DNA of 64,000 bases, from positions 682,001-746,000 of the forward strand of contig AP017605.1 of the NCBI GenBank assembly GCA_002356515.1, read 5' to 3'. The DNA is from Mesorhizobium loti (lineage in GTDB: Bacteria > Pseudomonadota > Alphaproteobacteria > Rhizobiales > Rhizobiaceae). Of the stretch, positions 57,655 through 64,000 are shown piece after piece. Made by a program: the position numbers and the translations under genes. The notes under the pieces are model-generated. The model searched no databases, was not told the DNA's origin, and saw nothing but the letters and a program-made list of their open reading frames with translations. How positions within the stretch are numbered: position 1 is the stretch's first letter; the number at the start of each line of letters is the position of its first letter.

Positions 57655-58932
57655 TTACTTCTTGTTCTTCGCCAGCCAGTCCTGCTGTTCCTTGGTCAGG
57701 AAAGCAGCCCATGCGTCGGCTGCTTCCTTGGCCGTCTTCTGGCCAAGCAGCACTTCCTGGAAGTTCTTGATCGCCACCTGGTCGACGAAATTGCCGAGGT
57801 TTTCCAGATGCGTCGGCGGCGTCACCATTTCATATTTGGAGGTGTCGCTGAGCTCGGTGAACCAGCCCTTGAACTGCTCGGTCTTGAAATGGGGATCCTG
57901 GTCGGCGCCTTTGTGGATCGGCACGACGCCGACTTCCTTGGCCCATTCGAGATTATCCTTGGGCGAGAGCAGCGTCGCCATCAGCTTCCAGGCATCATCC
58001 TTGTGCTGGGAGTTGGCGAACATCGCCCAACCGGCATAGCCGAGCGTCGGATAGGATTTTCCGCTTGGCCCGACAGGCAGCGGCGCCACGGCGAAGTCGT
58101 CGGCGCTCATCTTGTCGGCGATGCCGAGCAGCGCGTCCGGATCCTGGTTGAGCATGGCGCAGGTGCCGGAATAGAAGCCGGTGACGGTTTCGTTAAAACC
58201 CCAGCTCACCGCATCCTTCGGCGCCAGGCCGTCCTTGTACATGTCGGCCAGCATTTGCAGGCCCTTGATCGAACCTTCTTCGTTGAAGGTCGAGGTGCCG
58301 TCCTCGTTGAAATAGCCGCCCTTGCCCTGAGCGATGTTCATGAACATGTGCATGCCGTTGAAGGCGCCGGGTCCACCGCGCAGGCAGTAGCCGTACTTGC
58401 CCGGAATGGCCGAGATCTTCTTGGCGTCGGCGACGAACTCGTCGAGCGTCGCCGGCGGGCCGTCGAGACCAGCCTGCTTGAACAGCTTCTTGTTCCAGAA
58501 CAGCGCGTTCACATAGTAGCCGTACGGAATCATGTACTGGGTGTTGTTGACCGTCGAGCCGAACTGCTTGGCGCGGTCGCCGAGCGTCTTGGCATCGTCC
58601 CATTTGGCCATATAGGGACCGAGGTCCTCGAGCTGGGCATTGTTGGCATAGAGGCCCATCCAGCGCTCCGGCATCTCAACCACGTCGGGCGTGTCGCCAG
58701 CCTGCACCATGGTGAGGAATTTTTCAAAGGCCTGGCCCCAGGGCAGCGAGACCAGCTCGACCTTGACGCCGGGGTTAGCGGCTTCGAACTCGGCGATCTG
58801 CTTTTTCAGGAATTCGGTGCGCGGCGGGCTGGTGATGACTTCGACCATTTTCAGGGTCGAATCGGCCAGCGCGCCTCCGGCGGAAATCGCCAGCCCCGCG
58901 ACGGTGGCAAGCATGACGGTCAGTTTTTTCAT
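57655..58932 (-). CDS. CUT1 ABC importer substrate-binding protein
   Basis: From ATG at 58932 (GGGAGT upstream) the protein is 425 residues with a signal peptide (about 1-23, AGGALAD). The mature part is a class I sugar-binding protein: FEAANPGVKVELVSLPWGQAF..., VQAGDTPDVVEMP, and a Trp/Tyr-rich second half. It resembles binding proteins for oligosaccharides, but the ligand cannot be read from sequence. A RIME-like repeat lies nine bases past the stop, which may raise its mRNA level over the permeases. Confidence 0.9.
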   Translation of the reverse strand: MKKLTVMLATVAGLAISAGGALADSTLKMVEVITSPPRTEFLKKQIAEFEAANPGVKVELVSLPWGQAFEKFLTMVQAGDTPDVVEMPERWMGLYANNAQLEDLGPYMAKWDDAKTLGDRAKQFGSTVNNTQYMIPYGYYVNALFWNKKLFKQAGLDGPPATLDEFVADAKKISAIPGKYGYCLRGGPGAFNGMHMFMNIAQGKGGYFNEDGTSTFNEEGSIKGLQMLADMYKDGLAPKDAVSWGFNETVTGFYSGTCAMLNQDPDALLGIADKMSADDFAVAPLPVGPSGKSYPTLGYAGWAMFANSQHKDDAWKLMATLLSPKDNLEWAKEVGVVPIHKGADQDPHFKTEQFKGWFTELSDTSKYEMVTPPTHLENLGNFVDQVAIKNFQEVLLGQKTAKEAADAWAAFLTKEQQDWLAKNKK

Positions 58933-58961
58933 GTTCAAGACTCCCATTTTGAACCCGCTTG

Positions 58962-60149
58962 TTATTTTCTGGCTTTTTCGAAGGCCTGGGCGACATCGGC
59001 CCAGAGGTCTTCGACACTTTCCAATCCGACATTGAAGCGGATGGTTCGGGGGCTGACGCCGAAGCGCGCCATCGAATTCAGTCCCGGCGTCTGCTCCAGC
59101 GACGCCTTGGCCGGCACGACCAGGCTTTCATGCCCGCCCCAGCTGACGCCGATGCGGAAATATTTCAGCGCATCGACGAAGACGGGGATGTCGATATCGT
59201 CCGTCACCTCGAAGGAGAACAGTCCGGCATAACCGGCCAGCGTCGCCTTGCCGGGATGGTTCGAATAGACGGGATGGTTGACGCGCTCGACATTGGCATG
59301 CGCCTTCAGCCGTTCGGCTATGGTCAGCCCGCTCTTCATGTGGTGCGGCAGGCGCAGCGGCAGCGTACGCAGCCCGCGCAACAGCAGCCAGGCCTCGAAC
59401 GGCGACAGCTTGCCGCCGAGATAGGAATAGGTCTGCTCGTTGATGTGCTTGATGTGCGCGGCCGAGCCCGCCACCACACCGGCGACCGTGTCGCTGTGGC
59501 CACCGAGATATTTCGAGGCCGAATGCAGCACCAGGTCGACGCCATGGCTGATCGGCTTCTGGAACACCGGCGAGGCCCAGGAATTGTCGATGGTGGTTAT
59601 GATGCCTTGCTCTTTCGCCAGCCGAGCCAGATGCGCGATGTCCTGCAGCTCGAACATCATCGAGGTCGGGCTTTCCAGGTAAAGCAGCTTGGCACCGGGA
59701 AGTGCCGCCGCCACCGCATCCGGATCGGAGCCGTCGACATAGTCGACCTTGATGTTGAGGCGCGGCAGGAGCCGCTCGAACAGCCGGTAGGCATCGCCAT
59801 AGCAGTTGCGCACCGCCACGATACGTTCGCCCGCCCCGACAAAGGCAAGCACCGTGGCACTGATCGCGGCCATGCCGCTGGAGAAGCCGCGCGCTGCCTC
59901 GGCGCCCTCTAATGCTGCGACGCGCGCCTCGAACTCCATCACCGTCGGATTGTCGCCGCGCGAATAGATCGGCTGCTTTCGTTTGCCGGCAAAGGTGTCA
60001 GCCATTTCGGCATAATTGGCGAAGGTGAACAGCGACGTCTGGTAGATCGGCGGCACCACCGCGCCACCCGGAAACGGTTCGTCATGCGCCAAAAGCGTCG
60101 CCGCCTCGGCAAGATAATCATGGTTGAAACCTGAGGGATGCTCGTTCAT
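58962..60149 (-). CDS. Cys/Met-metabolism PLP-dependent enzyme (cystathionine gamma-synthase/lyase family)
   Basis: A 395-residue fold-type I enzyme. PLP Lys213 in SASKYLGGHSD, D188 for the pyridine nitrogen in TIDNSWASP, the YSRGDNPTV phosphate segment at about 62-70 and SSGMAA near 90. Relatives carry out gamma- or beta-elimination or replacement on homoserine- or cysteine-type substrates. It overlaps the regulator gene by four bases and is followed 29 bases later by the importer binding protein, so it should act on what the importer brings in, or on a product of it. Substrate unknown. Confidence 0.88.
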   Translation of the reverse strand: MNEHPSGFNHDYLAEAATLLAHDEPFPGGAVVPPIYQTSLFTFANYAEMADTFAGKRKQPIYSRGDNPTVMEFEARVAALEGAEAARGFSSGMAAISATVLAFVGAGERIVAVRNCYGDAYRLFERLLPRLNIKVDYVDGSDPDAVAAALPGAKLLYLESPTSMMFELQDIAHLARLAKEQGIITTIDNSWASPVFQKPISHGVDLVLHSASKYLGGHSDTVAGVVAGSAAHIKHINEQTYSYLGGKLSPFEAWLLLRGLRTLPLRLPHHMKSGLTIAERLKAHANVERVNHPVYSNHPGKATLAGYAGLFSFEVTDDIDIPVFVDALKYFRIGVSWGGHESLVVPAKASLEQTPGLNSMARFGVSPRTIRFNVGLESVEDLWADVAQAFEKARK

Positions 60150-60880
60150 GTATGGCTCGAAAGTTTGAGTTTGGCAGCACCGCGCTTCAGATCGTCCTCG
60201 ACGGTGGCGATCAGCTTGAGCGCCTCGGCGCGGGCACCTTGCGGGTCGCGCGCGGCGATGCGTTGGTAGATGGTGCGGTGATAGGGAAAGCTGGCGTGGC
60301 CGAAATCACGCACGCCGAGCGGATGTTCCCAGAAGCGATGGAACAGTTCGTGCATGGCGGCAATGATCTGCTCAAACAGCGGATTGCCGGAGACCCGGTA
60401 GATCGCCTGGTGGAACTCCCAGTCCTCTTCCGACGACATGCCGTCGCGGGTGCGGAACGCCTGCTCCATGATGTCGAGCTTGCGCTCGATCTCGGCAATG
60501 TCGGCCGGGCTGGCGCGTTCGGCGCAGAGGGCCGCCGCCTCCGCTTCCAGCGCGCGGCGGATTTCAAGCGTATGCATCAGGCTGGTGAAGTCGTTGCCGC
60601 CGGCCAGCGTCAGCGGCATGTGCAGCATATCGGGTGACACGGCCGCCTTGAGATAGGTGCCGCTGCCTTGCCGGCGCTCGACGAGACCTAGCCCCTCCCA
60701 ACGCGTCAGCGCCTCGCGCACCGTGTTGCGGCTGACCTTCAGCCGCTCGGCCAGGATGCGTTCGGTCGGCAGCCGATCGCCGGGCTGCAGCGCCTCGGCG
60801 CGAACAAAGCCCACCAACGCCTTCAGAACGGCGTCGTCACGCGCCGTCGTCTGAATGGGTGGCAGGCTGTTCTGGTCCAC
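60146..60880 (-). CDS. GntR-family regulator (FadR/FCD type)
   Basis: From GTG at 60880 (GGAGAG seven bases upstream) the protein is 244 residues. The N-terminal winged helix (about 15-80) has RLPTERILAERLKVSRNTVREALTRWE in its usual place; the C-terminal FCD ligand domain (about 105-230) shows the metal-binding His/Asp set in EFHQAIYRVSGN and FPYHRTIYQRI. First gene of the operon, overlapping the PLP enzyme gene by four bases. It likely represses its own operon through the tandem sites at 60893-60907 and is released by a small acid ligand. Confidence 0.88.
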   Translation of the reverse strand: MDQNSLPPIQTTARDDAVLKALVGFVRAEALQPGDRLPTERILAERLKVSRNTVREALTRWEGLGLVERRQGSGTYLKAAVSPDMLHMPLTLAGGNDFTSLMHTLEIRRALEAEAAALCAERASPADIAEIERKLDIMEQAFRTRDGMSSEEDWEFHQAIYRVSGNPLFEQIIAAMHELFHRFWEHPLGVRDFGHASFPYHRTIYQRIAARDPQGARAEALKLIATVEDDLKRGAAKLKLSSHT

Positions 60881-60892
60881 GCTCTCTCCAAG

Positions 60893-60907
60893 TGGTCCAA
60901 TGGTCCA
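60893..60907. promoter_or_regulatory. Tandem operator-like sites upstream of the gntR gene
   Basis: TGGTCCA-A-TGGTCCA: two copies of the palindromic core TGGNCCA, beginning 13 bases upstream of the GTG start. GntR/FCD proteins commonly bind short TGGTC...GACCA-like dyads, so this is a likely autoregulatory site. Confidence 0.45.
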
Positions 60908-61009
60908 ACCAATTTCTGCACGGACGGAGAGACGTGTCAACAGCTGAAAACGAAGACGGGCCGAACGGCGCCCCATGGCGCTGTTCGGCCCGTCGGTTCA
61001 AGCGTGGCT

Positions 61010-61699
61010 TCACGCTGGCGTGGCGGCTGAGGCGCGCCAGCGTGCGAACATGTCCTCACGAACCCGCCTCGAACCCGCGAGCCGCTTCTTCGCTTCCGTC
61101 AGCACGGATGGCGAAGCCTGTGCGGGCGTGCCCGATTGGAACGGAGGAGCCGGGGCATATTCGAGCGAGAGCTGCACCGTTTCGGCCTCGGCCTGACCGA
61201 GAAGCCTGGCGACCAAAGCGAGACCGAAATCGATCCCCGAGGTGACGCCGCCGGCGGTTATCAGGTTTCCGTCCTCGACAATTCGCTCGTCGACGGGAAT
61301 GGCGCCGAATTCGGCCAGGAAATCATGCGCGTACCAATGCGTCGTCGCCCGCTTGCCCTTGAGCAGGCCGGCGGCACCAAGCACCAGGGCGCCGCTGCAT
61401 ACCGAGGTGACATAGCGTGCCTGCACAGCGCGCCCCCGCACGAAATCGAGGACGGCCTGGTCCTCCAGCAGCGGGTTAACGCCACCTCCACCCGGAATGC
61501 ACAGCACATCGAGAGGCGGGCAATCGTCGAAGGTCGCCGTTGGGTTGAGCGACAGCCGCGTCGACGACATCACCGGATTACGATCCTTCCAGATCAATTC
61601 CACCTCGGCGCCCTTTGCCGATGCTAGGACTTCATAAGGGCCGGTGAGGTCCAGTTGCTGGACATTTGGGAAGACGAGGATGCCGAAACGAAGGCTCAT
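61010..61699 (-). CDS. DJ-1/PfpI-family protein (isonitrile hydratase-like)
   Basis: From ATG at 61699 (GGAGAG upstream) the protein is 229 residues. The GATase1-like fold shows LDLTGPYEVL near the start, CIPGGGGVNPLL, and the nucleophile elbow SVCSGALVLGAAGLL with the conserved Cys, followed by TTHW. These match isonitrile hydratase and related DJ-1 proteins rather than proteases. No DNA-binding domain follows. Divergent from a GlxA-type regulator with the same fold. Confidence 0.85.
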   Translation of the reverse strand: MSLRFGILVFPNVQQLDLTGPYEVLASAKGAEVELIWKDRNPVMSSTRLSLNPTATFDDCPPLDVLCIPGGGGVNPLLEDQAVLDFVRGRAVQARYVTSVCSGALVLGAAGLLKGKRATTHWYAHDFLAEFGAIPVDERIVEDGNLITAGGVTSGIDFGLALVARLLGQAEAETVQLSLEYAPAPPFQSGTPAQASPSVLTEAKKRLAGSRRVREDMFARWRASAATPA

Positions 61700-61787
61700 G
61701 GAACTCTCCATAGGTTGACTCCAGCCAATCTAAGGCATCATGCTTTGGCACGATCGCCAATCACCCCTCATTTCAAGCCAAATCGCC

Positions 61788-62735
61788 ATGCGCCGCGTCG
61801 AAATCCTTGCCTATCCCGACATCCAGCTCCTCGATGTCAGCGGGCCGCTTCAGGTTTTCGCCAGCGCCAACGACTTCAGGATGCAGGCCGGCGAACCAGC
61901 GCCCTACGAGGTCGCGGTCGTCGCCGCCTCCCCGCGGATCAGGACATCCGCCGGCCTCGTGCTCGAGACCGCGGCGCTGCCACCGCATGGGTCAAGGATC
62001 GACACGCTGATCGTGCCTGGCGGATGGGGCGTCAACGCGGCCTGCGAGGATCCCGAACTCGTCCAATGGGTAGTCGCCCGCTCGCGCAACGCCACGCGAA
62101 CAGCGTCCGTGTGCAGCGGCGCCATGCTTCTGGCGACGGCAGGACTGCTTGACGGCCGGCGTGCGGTTACCCACTGGGGACGCTGCGCCGAGTTCGCGCG
62201 GCGCTTTCCGGCGGTGCGCCTCGAACCCGACCCGATCTTCATCCGTGACGGCAATGTCTGGACGTCGGCGGGTGTGACGGCGGGCATAGATCTCGCCCTT
62301 TCCTTTGTCGAGGCCGACCTTGGCCGGCGCGTGGCGCTTGCGGTGGCGCGCGAGCTGGTGGTCTTCCTGAAACGACCCGGTGGCCAGGCGCAGTTCAGCC
62401 AGACGCTCAAGCTGCAGCAAGGCGACGAACGCTTCGACCGGCTGCATGGCTGGATCCAGGATAATCTGGACGGCGATCTTTCGCTGCCGAACCTCGCCGC
62501 GCGCGCCAACATGAGCCCGCGCAGTTTCTCCAGGCACTATCGGGAGGCAACGGGCCGCACACCTGCGCGCGCGATCGAGGAGATCCGGATCGAGGCGGCG
62601 CGACGGATGCTGGAACAGGGCAAGGCCGTCAACCAGACGGCCCGCCGCTGCGGCTTCGGATCGGAAGAGACGATGCGGCGCGGCTTTCTACGCGTCCTCG
62701 GCACCAACCCGCGCGATTATCGCGAACGCTTCTGA
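61788..62735 (+). CDS. GlxA-type AraC-family transcriptional regulator with DJ-1 domain
   Basis: From ATG at 61788 (alternative 61740) the protein is 315 residues. The N-terminal DJ-1-like domain (about 1-185) has LLDVSGPLQVFASAND, VPGGWGVN and SVCSGAMLLATAGLLDGR; the C-terminal AraC pair of helix-turn-helix motifs (about 215-310) has LPNLAARANMSPRSFSRHYREATG and ARRCGFGSEETMRRGF. It probably regulates the divergent DJ-1 gene and shares ancestry with its domain. Inducer unknown. Confidence 0.9.
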   Translation: MRRVEILAYPDIQLLDVSGPLQVFASANDFRMQAGEPAPYEVAVVAASPRIRTSAGLVLETAALPPHGSRIDTLIVPGGWGVNAACEDPELVQWVVARSRNATRTASVCSGAMLLATAGLLDGRRAVTHWGRCAEFARRFPAVRLEPDPIFIRDGNVWTSAGVTAGIDLALSFVEADLGRRVALAVARELVVFLKRPGGQAQFSQTLKLQQGDERFDRLHGWIQDNLDGDLSLPNLAARANMSPRSFSRHYREATGRTPARAIEEIRIEAARRMLEQGKAVNQTARRCGFGSEETMRRGFLRVLGTNPRDYRERF

Positions 62736-62772
62736 CCTGCGGCACCCGCGTCAGCCCGCTTTGATCGTGTCG

Positions 62773-63999
62773 CTAACGCGCGAGGGGCGGCCCGAACCAG
62801 GTGGTCAGCGCGTCGGCCAGTCCCTGTTGGGTTCCGCTGCCGACCCAGGCCACGTAGCCATCGGGCCGGATCATAACGGCGGCGGGCGCGGCGACCGTCC
62901 CGAGGACCGGCAGTTCCCAGGTGCCGTCATACCCAGCTTCAATCTGCCGGACCCGATCCGCCCAGGGCGCGATGTCCAGCCCGCCTGGTTCGCCGAGGTT
63001 GAGAAGCACCGGCCGGGCGTCATGCAGCAAGCTGAAGACCCGTACTGGACCGTCGGCCGTGGCCAGGTCGAGGTCGGGCATTCGCCGGCCAAGCAGTGGA
63101 TGTCCCTCGCCGAGATCGTAATGGATGCCCAGACCGGACATCTCCGCGGCAATCCGCTTGCGCGGCTCATCCATGCCGAGCAGTTCGGTAAAGATGTCGC
63201 CCAGGGCCTTGGTGCTGGCATCCATGCGCCGAAGCGCAACCTGCGCCTTCGCGTTGCGCAGGACGCGAGCGGCGATCGGATGACGTTCGGCGTGATAGCT
63301 GTCAAGCAGGCTCTCCGGTGAGGTCCGCTTGACCACCTGGGCCAGCTTCCACCCCAGATTGACCGCGTCCTGCACGCCGATATTGAGCCCCTGCCCGCCC
63401 ATCGGCGGATGGATGTGCGCGGCGTCGCCGGCCAGCAGGACACGTCTGTCGCGGTAGGCGGCGGCCTGCCGTGTCATGTCGGTGAAGCGGGAGAGCCAGG
63501 TCGGGCTGTGGACACCGAAATCGGTACCATAGACAGCGACAAGCGCCTCGCTGAGGTCGGCCAACGTCGGTTCGCCGCCGATGGTCAGTTGCCTCTCGGT
63601 CAGCACGACACCCACCCGGTCGCTGTCCTCGATTTTGCCTATCGCATGAATACCGTAAGCGTCGCTGCGAAAGCCCAATGCCGGTTCCCCGGACATTTCG
63701 ACCTCGGCGATCATCCAGCTCATCGTCGCATCCCATCCGGGGAACTCGATGCCAGCCGCCTTGCGGATCATGCTGCGCCCTCCGTCGCAGCCGACGAGGT
63801 ATTGCGCCTGCAGCCGTTGGCCACCGGACAGTTCCACATCGACGCCGACATCATCCTGCGCGAAGTCAGTGACGTCCTGTCCACGATAGATCGGCACCCC
63901 CAACTCGTTGATCCAGTCGGCCAGTATCCGTTCGATATGGTTTTGCCGCAGCGCCAAGAGACAGCTGTGCCGGCCGGGAAAGTCGCTGATATCCAAACG
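62773..63999 (-). CDS. FAD-dependent aromatic monooxygenase (5' end outside window)
   Basis: At least 407 residues; the frame remains open to the right edge, so the N-terminal FAD-binding GxGxxG is not visible. Present are the DG motif VGCDGGRSMIRKAAGIEFPG and the GD motif LAGDAAHIHPPMGGQGLN of PheA/TfdB-type class A flavoprotein hydroxylases, plus the C-terminal thioredoxin-like domain (RPVLLNLGEPGG..., VMIRPDGYVAWVG). Relatives hydroxylate phenols or polyketides, or inactivate antibiotics such as rifampicin; the substrate here is unknown. Confidence 0.88.
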   Translation of the reverse strand, partial: RLDISDFPGRHSCLLALRQNHIERILADWINELGVPIYRGQDVTDFAQDDVGVDVELSGGQRLQAQYLVGCDGGRSMIRKAAGIEFPGWDATMSWMIAEVEMSGEPALGFRSDAYGIHAIGKIEDSDRVGVVLTERQLTIGGEPTLADLSEALVAVYGTDFGVHSPTWLSRFTDMTRQAAAYRDRRVLLAGDAAHIHPPMGGQGLNIGVQDAVNLGWKLAQVVKRTSPESLLDSYHAERHPIAARVLRNAKAQVALRRMDASTKALGDIFTELLGMDEPRKRIAAEMSGLGIHYDLGEGHPLLGRRMPDLDLATADGPVRVFSLLHDARPVLLNLGEPGGLDIAPWADRVRQIEAGYDGTWELPVLGTVAAPAAVMIRPDGYVAWVGSGTQQGLADALTTWFGPPLAR

Positions 64000-64000
64000 G

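Overview
The window is GC-rich alphaproteobacterial chromosome, most likely from a Mesorhizobium-like member of the Rhizobiales. The clues are a giant GPR/RgsE-type polar-growth protein at the left edge, an Omp25/31-type outer-membrane barrel, a malic enzyme with a phosphotransacetylase-like tail, the order recG / sdhE / mfd, glmS beside glmU, topA-rnr-DUF983-Nudix followed by rpmG, and a RIME-like palindromic repeat. Almost everything is chromosomal core or near-core. No phage, insertion sequence, CRISPR array, rRNA or tRNA gene was seen.

Layout. 0-6.6 kb: one giant coiled-coil membrane protein, cut by the left edge, ending in a strong terminator. 6.7-14.7 kb: an exonuclease; a four-gene lipid-transport (Mla/MCE) operon on the minus strand (STAS-MlaE, MlaF, MlaD, PqiC-like lipoprotein); a divergent enolase-superfamily epimerase; an MFS transporter; a metallophosphoesterase. 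14.8-20.3 kb: an atypical SDR, malic enzyme, a porin-like barrel and a DUF2865 secreted protein. 20.2-30.6 kb: gltX, an orphan acetyltransferase-like gene, an MsbA-type ABC exporter with an elaborate leader, nadE, a 3-methyladenine glycosylase, DUF1003 and DedA membrane proteins, a hemerythrin protein, dgkA and a GFA-family protein. 31-45 kb: a diguanylate cyclase, class II DAHP synthase, mfd, sdhE, recG, a DUF502 protein, glmS, a small conserved protein, glmU and ccdA. 45-54.6 kb: a secreted COG4315 protein, topA, rnr, DUF983, Nudix, MFS, a stand-alone COG3323 domain and rpmG. 54.6-61 kb: a six-gene minus-strand operon gntR - Cys/Met-type PLP enzyme - CUT1 sugar-type ABC importer, with a RIME-like repeat after the binding-protein gene. 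61-64 kb: a divergent pair of DJ-1/PfpI genes (one an AraC-type GlxA regulator) and a flavin monooxygenase cut by the right edge.

How the genes work together. Envelope biogenesis is over-represented: polar growth (GPR), outer-membrane lipid traffic (Mla), UDP-GlcNAc supply (glmS, glmU), lipid recycling (dgkA), disulfide/cytochrome c chemistry (ccdA) and several small membrane proteins. Nucleic-acid maintenance (mfd, recG, topA, rnr, tag, exonuclease) forms the second theme. The clearest accessory unit is the gntR-PLP-ABC importer operon, whose substrate is not evident.

The most interesting non-coding signal is at 24980-25290. A near-consensus promoter is followed by a 13-codon leader ORF with a strong ribosome-binding site and then four stem-loops, all ahead of the ABC exporter. 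Other regulatory-looking structures are hairpins that cover the ribosome-binding site or start codon of two small genes (53713-53746 and 29704-29730) and paired dyads upstream of topA and nadE. These structures were read by eye; nothing was computed.
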